DNA of 43,173 nt from Flexicrinis sp001567485 (GTDB taxonomy: Bacteria; Chloroflexota; Anaerolineae; Aggregatilineales; Phototrophicaceae): assembly GCA_030263635.1 (NCBI GenBank), contig SZPI01000049.1, forward strand, positions 1 through 43,173, read 5' to 3'. The stretch's first letter is position 1. The number at the start of each line of letters is the position of its first letter. The notes under the pieces were generated by a model. It was not told where the DNA came from, made no database searches, and saw only the letters and a program-made list of their open reading frames with translations. Below are positions 24,823-31,931 of the stretch, piece by piece. The translations under genes were made by a program, and so were the position numbers.

Positions 24823-26730
24823 TTCAGCGACTGCGTCGCCGATGAGCTGCGAATTGTAGATTTCGGCGTAGATCGCGCTGTTCTCAAGCAGGTCGGCGTG
24901 CGTGCCGATGGCCGCGATCTTGCCCTTGTCCAACACGATGATCTGGTCGGCATTCAAAACGGTCGTGATGCGCTGGGCGATCACAAAGCTGGTGCGGCCG
25001 CGCATCAGGTTGTCGAGCGCGCGCTGGATGTGTGCCTCGGTCTGGAGGTCAACCGCGCTGGTCGAGTCGTCGAGGATCAGCAGGCGCGGGTTGAGCAGCA
25101 GCGCGCGTGCGATGGCGATACGCTGTTTCTGTCCGCCGCTCAGCGACGAGCCGCGCTCGCCCACCGGCGTGTCGTACCCTTGCGCAAAGCCTGTGATGAA
25201 GTCGTGCGCGGCGGCGGCTTTCGCCGCTTCAATCACGTCCTCCAGCGGCGCGTCGGGCCGGCCGAAAGCGATGTTGTCGCGGATCGTCCCACCGAACAGA
25301 TTGGTCTCTTGCAGCACGATACCGATCTGACTGCGCAGGCTGTCCAGCGTGACGTCGCGCACGTCATGGCCGTCGATCAACACGGCGCCTTCGCTGGCAT
25401 CATAGAAGCGCGGGATCAGGTTGATGATCGTGGACTTGCCGCTGCCTGTCGCGCCCAACAGCGCAATCGTCTGGCCGGGCTGGGCCGTGAAGCTGACGCC
25501 ATCCAGCACCGGCGCACTGCTGCCGAAGTAGCGGAATGTCACGTTGCGAAACTCGACCTGTCCGCTGACCGCCGGCAGATCCACGGCGTCCGGCTTGTTG
25601 GAGACATCGCTCTTGGCGTCGAGGATTTCAAACACGCGGTTGGATGACGCGGTCGCCTGCGCCATCAGCGAGATGATGAAGCCGAGCTGGCCGATGGGGA
25701 AGAACACGTACAGCAAATACAGCGAGAACTGCTGATATTCGCCGAGCGTCAAGCTGCCGTCGATAATCTGGCCGCTGCCGAAGTACAGGATGAGCGCCTG
25801 CCCGAGCTGTGCCATCAGGAACACGACCGGGAACAGGAACGCGAACGTGCGCGTCACTTTCAACGCTTGTGCGAACACGCTGTCGGCCGCGCCGTCGAAA
25901 TGCCCCTGCTCGTGCGACTCGCGCACGAATGCCTTCACCACGCGGATTCCGGCGAGGTTCTCTTGCAAGATCGTATTGAGCCGCGATAGGCGCTTCTGCA
26001 CTTCGGCGAACAGCGGTTGAGCGACCGCGCCGAAGATCATGAACAGCACCAGCGCGAAGGGCAGGATCGGGATGACCACCAGCGTCAGCCGCCAGTTGGT
26101 GAGCAGCAGGATGATGAGCGTCGCTGAAAGCAGCAGAAGCGCTTGCACCGCCAGCACCAAGCCCTGCGCGATGAACAGACGCACCTTTTCGACGTCGTCG
26201 GTCGCGCGGATCATCAATTGGCCGGTCTGATTGCGGTCGTAGTAGCTGAACGACAGCCGCTGCAGCTTGGCGAAGATCTCGTTGCGGAAGTCGAACGCCA
26301 GCCCTTGCGACGTCACCTCGGCCATGTACGCCGACGTGAAGCTGAAGCCGGCGCGGACGATGGTGAACATCAGGATGATGGCCGCCGCGCCAATCAGCCA
26401 TGACTCGGCGTTGAGGTTGAACGCTTCGAGGCGCTCCGGCGTCGTGCCCAGCCCCTGCTGAACCGCCAGCGTCGCCAATCCGCGCGTGACTGGATTCTCG
26501 ATATTGAACACCGTGCGGGCCACCGCGCCCTGCGTCACCGTGTCGATCATGTTCTGCGTCAGCAGCGGCACGGCCAGCTGGGCCAGCGTCGCCACGATCA
26601 GCGCGCCGTAAGCGATGATCGCGGTGCGGCGCTGCTTGCCTAAGTAGCGGATGGCGCGCCCTAGCGTATTCGGCCCGGATTTCCGGCGCGCACGCCCACG
26701 TCCTCGTTCCATCGGTTGAACAGCTTGCAT
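24799..26730 (-). CDS. ABC exporter half-transporter, degenerate-site subunit of a heterodimer
   Basis: A 643-residue half-transporter with a basic N-terminus, six transmembrane helices and one ABC domain. It has Walker A GATGSGKST, a consensus signature LSGGQ, and Walker B LLILDDSTSAVD, where Asp replaces the catalytic Glu. This is the degenerate-site pattern of heterodimeric exporters, with the partner at 22623-24620 supplying the normal Walker B. It also has an extended helix 1-2 loop. Its last residues are encoded by a dispersed repeat and may be non-native. It lies 36 bp after the MarR-type regulator gene, in one operon with it. Confidence 0.92.
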   Translation of the reverse strand: MQAVQPMERGRGRARRKSGPNTLGRAIRYLGKQRRTAIIAYGALIVATLAQLAVPLLTQNMIDTVTQGAVARTVFNIENPVTRGLATLAVQQGLGTTPERLEAFNLNAESWLIGAAAIILMFTIVRAGFSFTSAYMAEVTSQGLAFDFRNEIFAKLQRLSFSYYDRNQTGQLMIRATDDVEKVRLFIAQGLVLAVQALLLLSATLIILLLTNWRLTLVVIPILPFALVLFMIFGAVAQPLFAEVQKRLSRLNTILQENLAGIRVVKAFVRESHEQGHFDGAADSVFAQALKVTRTFAFLFPVVFLMAQLGQALILYFGSGQIIDGSLTLGEYQQFSLYLLYVFFPIGQLGFIISLMAQATASSNRVFEILDAKSDVSNKPDAVDLPAVSGQVEFRNVTFRYFGSSAPVLDGVSFTAQPGQTIALLGATGSGKSTIINLIPRFYDASEGAVLIDGHDVRDVTLDSLRSQIGIVLQETNLFGGTIRDNIAFGRPDAPLEDVIEAAKAAAAHDFITGFAQGYDTPVGERGSSLSGGQKQRIAIARALLLNPRLLILDDSTSAVDLQTEAHIQRALDNLMRGRTSFVIAQRITTVLNADQIIVLDKGKIAAIGTHADLLENSAIYAEIYNSQLIGDAVAEQWAVVSG

Positions 26731-26766
26731 CCCTATGTCCCTCTCTCGGTAGGTATGATTGCGACG

Positions 26767-27294
26767 CTAGTCGTCGGTCTTGGTCGCCTCATGTGCAAGG
26801 CGCTCGTGCAGTTCCACCCGTTCGCGAATATCACGCAGCATGGATTCTCCATCAGGTAGGCGTGAGACCAGCTCCGTCAGCAGGCCAAGCAGCGCGCGGG
26901 TCTTGTCCTCGCCCATCTCGCGCAGGCCATCCGCTAACGGGTCGTGCTCCAGTGTGAAGGGCACCATCGTAAAGGCGCGCCGGCCGGCTGCCGTGAGTTG
27001 AAGCGGCATACGCCGCCGGTCGTTTGGGTCGCGCTCACGTTTCACCAGTCCGCGCTTCACCAGCGCACTGACACTAGGTACGAGAGTCGAGGGGTCGAGG
27101 TTGAACTTTCGACTCAAATCGCTCAATGTCAGGGGTTTTGTGCTAAGGGTTCGCAGCAGACCGTACTGTAACGGCGACAGCCCACAGCCATGACTCGCCA
27201 GATGCGCGCCCATCGTCTGCATCCATGTTTTATGGACGACGGAGAACAACGTCTGGATTTCACGAACTGACAGCTTCACCGTTTCCTCGGTCAT
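26767..27294 (-). CDS. MarR family transcriptional regulator
   Basis: A 175-residue winged-helix regulator. The recognition-helix region is LSDLSRKFNLDPSTLVPSVSAL and the wing is KRERDPNDRRRMPLQLTAAG, both typical of MarR proteins. The ATG at 27292-27294 is chosen because GAGG lies 6 bases before it and upstream sequence belongs to the operator. First gene of an operon with the two exporter subunits, a common arrangement in which the ligand is also the exported compound. Two palindromes directly upstream suggest autorepression. Confidence 0.9.
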   Translation of the reverse strand: MTEETVKLSVREIQTLFSVVHKTWMQTMGAHLASHGCGLSPLQYGLLRTLSTKPLTLSDLSRKFNLDPSTLVPSVSALVKRGLVKRERDPNDRRRMPLQLTAAGRRAFTMVPFTLEHDPLADGLREMGEDKTRALLGLLTELVSRLPDGESMLRDIRERVELHERLAHEATKTDD

Positions 27295-27308
27295 TTGCGC
27301 CTCAATCG

Positions 27309-27335
27309 TTGGTATACCAATTATTGGTATGCCAA
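27309..27335. promoter_or_regulatory. Tandem operator of the MarR-type regulator
   Basis: TTGGTATACCAA (27309-27320) is a perfect dyad and TTGGTATGCCAA (27324-27335) differs from it at one position; the centres are 15 bp apart. They lie between the -10 hexamer and the start codon of the marR-like gene, so binding would block initiation. Confidence 0.7.
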
Positions 27336-27364
27336 ACATTACGCCCGAATCCGGGTTGTGTCAA
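27336..27364 (-). promoter_or_regulatory. Promoter of the marR/exporter operon
   Basis: Reading leftward, TTGACA (27359-27364), a 17-base spacer, then TAATGT (27336-27341). The -35 is perfect and the -10 is weak. Predicted initiation falls within the second operator palindrome. Confidence 0.55.
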
Positions 27365-27441
27365 GAAGTCAAATTTGGAAATTTGGAAGTGTAGGGGCGC
27401 GTGGTACCGCAGACGGGCTTTCGCGCGGATCAAACCGGAGC

Positions 27442-29295
27442 TTACGGGTCGACGACCTCGAACGCGCCGATTACGAGGTTAGGCTCGCCCTCGACCTGAA
27501 GCGGCGCATCGACCGTCTCATAGTAATAGACGACCGCCAGCACGGAGTACGTCCCCGGCATCAGGTCGGCGGGCAGGTCGATACTGTGCCGGTCGAAGAT
27601 CATCTCCCTGACCGGCCACTGCGATGTCGGATTTTCGGGCGGCGGGCCAAAGTGTTCGGCGCGGGTGCGACCCTCAGCGTCCAGCACGAACAGGCCGACG
27701 GTGTAATCGCGGTCGGGCAGATCGTCCACCTGCCATACGAGATCGACGTGCAGCGTGCCGCCGACCGCGACCTGTGCCGGAACAACCGCATCCGTCAGCG
27801 CGAACAGGCCGCCGAACACACGCGGTTCGGCCGGAGTCCGCGGACGGACGAACAGCGACACCTCAACCTCTGGATACAGCCGATACAGCGGATCGTTGAT
27901 CCCGACCGGCACGCGCCCGGCGTGAACGCGTGTGTATCCGCGCTGTTCGAGCATCCCGGCGAGGCGCGGCGGGACGTTCCAATATACGAGCCACACGCGT
28001 TCTTCGCGTGCCAGCGCCGCCTCGAGATCGGCCAGCATCGCGGAATCGTCGGGATAGTCGTACTCGTAGAACGACGGGAAGATGCGCCGGTCGAGATCGG
28101 GCAGGACTGTTTCGAGTTCGTAGGCAAAAGCCATGTCGTCGAAGCCGGTCTCAAGCAGCACGAAATCGCCGGGACTCCAGCCCGCCGCGACCGTCTGCGC
28201 GACAAGGTCGCTGTTCAGGCGCGGAATGACGTTCTGCGGCGTGAGGATCGCCCACGCGACCAGCGCGCCGACCAGCACGGAGCGCCCGCGCGCAGGCAGC
28301 ACGCCAGCGCCCACGGCGAAGCTCAGCGCCAGCGCCGGCACGGCGGCGGTGAGCGTGCGTTCGCTGACGATGCCAATGCGCAGGTTGACGAGCAGCATGG
28401 CCGTCACTGTGCCGGCCCCCGCCGCCAGCACGACGCGCGCCGCCACCATCTCGAAGGCGGTTCGTCCACGCCACGCGAAGCCAACCGCCAGCGCCAGTAA
28501 GCCGAGGCCCAGCGCCGGCTGGCCTGCCGTCAGCAGATCGGCGGCCTGCGCAATACCGGCCGGCGTGGTGGCGATGCTGTTGAGGTAACCGGTGATCGCG
28601 CCAGCGTTGATCTTGTTCACCATCCCCGGCAGGGCGTAGATGAGCCACGGCGCGAACATCAGCGCCGCCGCCGCGTAGGCCGCGATCAGCCGCGCCTTGA
28701 GCCGCAGCGGCGCACGCCAGAGCGCCAGCACCGCCAGCCCTTGCAGCGCCACGGCGATCAGCCCGACGTACAGTGAGTAGGCGAGGAACGCGACCGCGCC
28801 GGCATAGGCGGCCCAGCGCCCCCACGCCGGACGTTTCAACGCGCGCACAAGCGTCCACAGCGTGAGCGCTTCGCCCAGCAGCAGCCATGTGTAATGGCGA
28901 ACGCTCTGCCCGTAGTACACCGGCTGTTCGAATACGGCGAACATCAGCGCCGCGGCGATCCCTACCCCGTGGCCGAAGGCGTCCGCGCCGGCGCGGTAAA
29001 TGATCGCCGTAGTTAGCACGCCAGCCGCGATGCTGAGAAAACGCAGCGCCAGCTTGCCGTCACCGGCGACCACCTGCCAGCCTTGCAGCGCGAGAAAGTA
29101 CGCAGGTGGATGATGATTCGCGGCGAGGCGTTCGAGCATCAACGCCGCGCCATCACGCGTCACCCAGATGTTCCACGCCTCGTCCGACCAGAACGGCAGA
29201 TGACCTGCGCCGAGGATGCGCATCGCCGCCGCCAGCAGCACGACCGCGCAGGCCGCGGCGATCAGCCAGAATTTATGGGGCGAAGAACTGGTCAT
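27442..29295 (-). CDS. GT39/ArnT-like membrane glycosyltransferase
   Basis: A 617-residue protein with many hydrophobic helices in the first 355 residues and a soluble C-terminal part. The acidic pair in the first external loop (FWSDEAW, Asp38/Glu39) and HHPPAYF (about 61-67) match the dolichyl/polyprenyl-phosphate-mannose transferase (GT39/PMT_2) family, which transfers sugar from a lipid phosphate outside the membrane. The C-terminus (about 480-617) looks like a beta-sandwich domain (GGTLHVDLVWQVDDLP; MPGTYSVLAVVYYYE) that may bind carbohydrate. The gene overlaps the SGNH gene by 23 bp, suggesting a joint role in a surface glycan. Confidence 0.82.
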   Translation of the reverse strand: MTSSSPHKFWLIAAACAVVLLAAAMRILGAGHLPFWSDEAWNIWVTRDGAALMLERLAANHHPPAYFLALQGWQVVAGDGKLALRFLSIAAGVLTTAIIYRAGADAFGHGVGIAAALMFAVFEQPVYYGQSVRHYTWLLLGEALTLWTLVRALKRPAWGRWAAYAGAVAFLAYSLYVGLIAVALQGLAVLALWRAPLRLKARLIAAYAAAALMFAPWLIYALPGMVNKINAGAITGYLNSIATTPAGIAQAADLLTAGQPALGLGLLALAVGFAWRGRTAFEMVAARVVLAAGAGTVTAMLLVNLRIGIVSERTLTAAVPALALSFAVGAGVLPARGRSVLVGALVAWAILTPQNVIPRLNSDLVAQTVAAGWSPGDFVLLETGFDDMAFAYELETVLPDLDRRIFPSFYEYDYPDDSAMLADLEAALAREERVWLVYWNVPPRLAGMLEQRGYTRVHAGRVPVGINDPLYRLYPEVEVSLFVRPRTPAEPRVFGGLFALTDAVVPAQVAVGGTLHVDLVWQVDDLPDRDYTVGLFVLDAEGRTRAEHFGPPPENPTSQWPVREMIFDRHSIDLPADLMPGTYSVLAVVYYYETVDAPLQVEGEPNLVIGAFEVVDP

Positions 29296-30271
29296 ACAGC
29301 ATATCGCCGATACGCCGGTTGAACGCCACCGACGCGTGCGAATCGAACGGCGAGACGATGCGCTCCTCCAGCGGCCACGCCGCCGCCTCGTCGGTCAGCT
29401 TGAGGATGTCGGTGATCCCGCGCGCCTCGAACACTTGCGCAACGCGATCAACGTACGGCACGCTGCCGACCGGATCGAGCAGGTTGGGGAAGATCAGGAC
29501 GATCAACCGCGCGCCGCGATCCTCCACCGCGTCGATCAAACGCTCGATCTCCTGCCGGTGGATGTCGAAGATGTAAGCGTTGTCGTACGCCGCGTAGTAG
29601 AACTCCCACTCGGTGCGCCCGTCGTGTACGTTGTGGAACAAACGCTCATAGTTGGCGCGCCAGAACAAGAAGCTGGCGAGGTACGACTGATCGGCGATAG
29701 GCGGCACAGACGGCGCGGCGAAATCCCACTGCATGCCGTTCGATTTCGCCGCGATGTCGATGTCGTTGATGAAGTACTGCAAGATCACGACGTCGGGCGG
29801 CTGATACGGGTACGTTTCGAGGAATTCCAGCTCGTTGATGGTCGATTGGCCGGCGCGCGCCAGCGTGACCACGGCGTAGTCGTCTCCGAGATGGCGCTGG
29901 AGCACGGCGGTGTAGCGGTCGGCGGGGTTGTTGATGCCCCAGCCCTCCGTGAACGAATCGCCCAACACAAAGACCGTCGTGCGCGATTCCAACTCCTCGA
30001 CCGTCCATTCGCGGTCGCGGAAGCCGAGGCTGTTGCGCTCGATGTATTTGTTGGCCCAATTCATGCCGTGCAGGCCGAACTCCATGCGTGAGTCGGCGTA
30101 GATGTAGCGCACGTAGAACTCGCCGGCGGCCAGCGCCAACACGATGACGGCGTAGCTGACGAGCAGCCCGCGCGCGACACTCTGCGGCCGACGGTAACGC
30201 CGCTGCACCGCCAGAACGACGAGCAGCGCGCCGACACCGATCAGGCCGATCAAGAAACCCGCAAGAGTCAT
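29273..30271 (-). CDS. Membrane-anchored SGNH/GDSL hydrolase
   Basis: A 332-residue protein with two N-terminal hydrophobic segments (about 4-22 and 34-50) and an SGNH hydrolase domain. The nucleophile Ser106 lies in VLGDSFTEGWG, and the Asp/His pair near the end is Asp310/His312 in PFDSHAS. Such proteins often add or remove acetyl groups on polysaccharides. Its 3' end overlaps the start of the GT39-like gene by 23 bp, indicating translational coupling. The substrate is inferred from that neighbour only. Confidence 0.8.
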   Translation of the reverse strand: MTLAGFLIGLIGVGALLVVLAVQRRYRRPQSVARGLLVSYAVIVLALAAGEFYVRYIYADSRMEFGLHGMNWANKYIERNSLGFRDREWTVEELESRTTVFVLGDSFTEGWGINNPADRYTAVLQRHLGDDYAVVTLARAGQSTINELEFLETYPYQPPDVVILQYFINDIDIAAKSNGMQWDFAAPSVPPIADQSYLASFLFWRANYERLFHNVHDGRTEWEFYYAAYDNAYIFDIHRQEIERLIDAVEDRGARLIVLIFPNLLDPVGSVPYVDRVAQVFEARGITDILKLTDEAAAWPLEERIVSPFDSHASVAFNRRIGDMLYDQFFAP

Positions 30272-30455
30272 GGCATCTCTTTGTCCTGCTGACGTGAGCC
30301 AGTATACGCCGCGCGAGTGTCACCGGCTAGGGGACGCGCAGCGGTGCGGCGCAGACCGCGTGTGACACCTCATTTCGCCCCGCCGCCGCGTACGCTGGTA
30401 CTAATTCGTCATGCCTGACGAGGGAAGATGTTACAAATCTCTCAGGGTGCATGCA

Positions 30456-30485
30456 TTGACAAAGCATTTACGCACGGTTGACAAT
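30456..30485 (+). promoter_or_regulatory. Possible promoter of the redoxin-like gene
   Basis: TTGACA (30456-30461), an 18-base spacer and GACAAT (30480-30485), 33 bases before the ATG at 30519. The -10 matches consensus at four of six positions. A second TTGACA at 30479 has no good partner. Confidence 0.35.
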
Positions 30486-30518
30486 CATAAGACCGACAAC
30501 GAATGAGAACAATCATCG

Positions 30519-31010
30519 ATGGTCGATGTGTTGGAATGGGGCCCGGTACTCAACCTCAAGGTCGCTGAGATCGTCCTGACCGATCAATCGCAGCGCACGC
30601 ACAGCATCGCCACACTGACCGGTTCGCGCGGCCTGCTGCTGGCATGCCTGAGCGAGTTATGGCAGCCGGTGAACGTGCGGCGCGTGCTCTGGCTTCAGCG
30701 CCACGCGGCGAATCTCGCGCTGATGGGCGTTCCACCCGCGGCGATTGTCCAAGCGACGCCGAACGCGGTGCAGACCTTCAGCCATACCATGCCGTTTCCG
30801 CTGACGTTCTCCGTGCTGGCCGATCCGCTCGCCAGCGCCGCCGTCCAGTACAACCTCGCGGGGCGCGGGTGCATCATGCTGATCGATCCGCGCGGCGTGC
30901 TGCGCAGCAAGTGGGTGCTGCCGGACACCATCGCATGGCCGAAGATGTCGGAAATCCTGCACGCCGTACAGACGATCGACGGGGGCGGCAGCTCGGCGCA
31001 GCCGTTCTAA
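30519..31010 (+). CDS. Redoxin (AhpC/TSA)-like protein lacking the catalytic cysteine
   Basis: A 163-residue protein resembling the thioredoxin-fold AhpC/TSA family. The C-terminal half has the family pattern FSVLADPLASAAVQYN, then GRGCIMLIDPRGVLRSKWVL. The position where peroxiredoxins carry Thr-x-x-Cys is occupied by LSELWQPVNVRR, so the peroxidatic Cys is absent. The only cysteines are in LLACLSEL and GRGCIM. It is therefore probably not a peroxidase; a binding or regulatory role is possible. The ribosome-binding site is weak (GAGAAC). Confidence 0.65.
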   Translation: MVDVLEWGPVLNLKVAEIVLTDQSQRTHSIATLTGSRGLLLACLSELWQPVNVRRVLWLQRHAANLALMGVPPAAIVQATPNAVQTFSHTMPFPLTFSVLADPLASAAVQYNLAGRGCIMLIDPRGVLRSKWVLPDTIAWPKMSEILHAVQTIDGGGSSAQPF

Positions 31011-31011
31011 A

Positions 31012-31229
31012 GTAAGAAGTTGAAAGCGGCGAGTGACAGGTGATGAGAAAGCGCCAACTTTTTTCACTCGGCTGATGTCGCGATTCGGACAGTTTTACCC
31101 ACCGACTTTCGATAACCTACTCAAAAAGTCAGCAAACCCAATCTTCCGCCTCAGAGGGTTCCACGAGCGGTGAAGTCTGGTAGCCGCTCAGGACTCAGCA
31201 CTCGTCACTCAGCACTTTCAACTTCTTAC
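31012..31229. repeat. 218-bp MITE-like element
   Basis: Perfect 15-bp terminal inverted repeats GTAAGAAGTTGAAAG (31012-31026) and CTTTCAACTTCTTAC (31215-31229), with similarity continuing inward through GAGTGAC on both sides. The interior is less GC-rich than the surroundings and has no gene. A fragment of the same family lies at 16146-16186. The element starts immediately after the stop of the redoxin-like gene. I see no clear target-site duplication. Confidence 0.65.
31017..31064 (+). terminator. Terminator formed by the MITE-like element
   Basis: AAGTTG (31017-31022) pairs with CAACTT (31055-31060), with a further GCG/CGC pairing inside, followed by four more T residues (six in a row in total). 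It would end transcription of the redoxin-like gene a few bases after its stop codon. Confidence 0.4.
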
Positions 31230-31283
31230 ATGAAGCACTTCGTCATAGCGCGAGCATGCGGCCGGCCAGCCGTGATCCGCCGA

Positions 31284-31931
31284 TCACAACGACGGCAAGC
31301 AGTCGCGCGCCTTGAGCGCGTGCAGCCCATCTACGACTCGGTCGGCATGACCGACCCGTTCCGCCGGCCCGATCCCAACCGTCCGGAAGCCGCCTGCTTT
31401 GGCCGCGTCGATGCCAGCCTGCGCGTCCTCGAACACCACACAGCGATCCGGCGGCAGATCCAGCCGGCCAGCGACCCACACGAACAGGTCGGGCGCGGGT
31501 TTCTGGTTGACGACGCTGTATCCGTCGCCGATGGCGCTGAATAAGCCGGTGATCTGAAGCTGTTCCAGCACGTCGCGGGCGTTCTTCGACGCCGAGCCGA
31601 GGCCTAGCACCACGCCCAGCGCGCGCGCTTCGGCTAGAAATTCGCCCACGCCGGGCAGCAGGTCGGACGGCGTGATGTCGTGTAGAAACTCGCGGTAGTA
31701 CGCGTTCTTACGCGCCATCAGCCGCTGCATCTCGTCTTCCGGCAGCTCGCGCCCCTTGAGCACCAGCTCCAAGCTGCGCCGGCGCGGAACCCCGCGCAGG
31801 GCTTCGTTGTCGTGCCGGTCGAACGGGATGCCCAATTCCTGCGCCAACCGCTGCCACGAGCGAAAGTGGTACTCGGCCGTGTCGGTAATCACGCCGTCGA
31901 GGTCGAAGATGTAGCCGATGGCGTCAATCAC
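31284..31931 (-). CDS. pgmB: Beta-phosphoglucomutase (HAD superfamily)
   Basis: A 215-residue HAD protein. The nucleophile motif is IFDLDGVITDTAEYHF, the substrate loop is LRGVPRRRSLELVL, the second HAD motif is GLGSASKN and the last is FEDAQAGIDAAKAGG; these are hallmarks of beta-phosphoglucomutase. It converts beta-glucose-1-phosphate to glucose-6-phosphate. The GTG start at 31929-31931 overlaps the GH65 stop (GTGA), with GAGG 8 bases upstream. The coupling to an inverting GH65 phosphorylase, whose product is exactly beta-glucose-1-phosphate, makes the assignment strong. Confidence 0.92.
   Translation of the reverse strand: MIDAIGYIFDLDGVITDTAEYHFRSWQRLAQELGIPFDRHDNEALRGVPRRRSLELVLKGRELPEDEMQRLMARKNAYYREFLHDITPSDLLPGVGEFLAEARALGVVLGLGSASKNARDVLEQLQITGLFSAIGDGYSVVNQKPAPDLFVWVAGRLDLPPDRCVVFEDAQAGIDAAKAGGFRTVGIGPAERVGHADRVVDGLHALKARDCLPSL

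Noticed and set aside
27295..28500. Long plus-strand frame of about 400 codons opposite the glycosyltransferase
   Set aside because: Antisense shadow rich in Arg, Asp and His without motifs. The opposite strand has a clear GT39-like protein.
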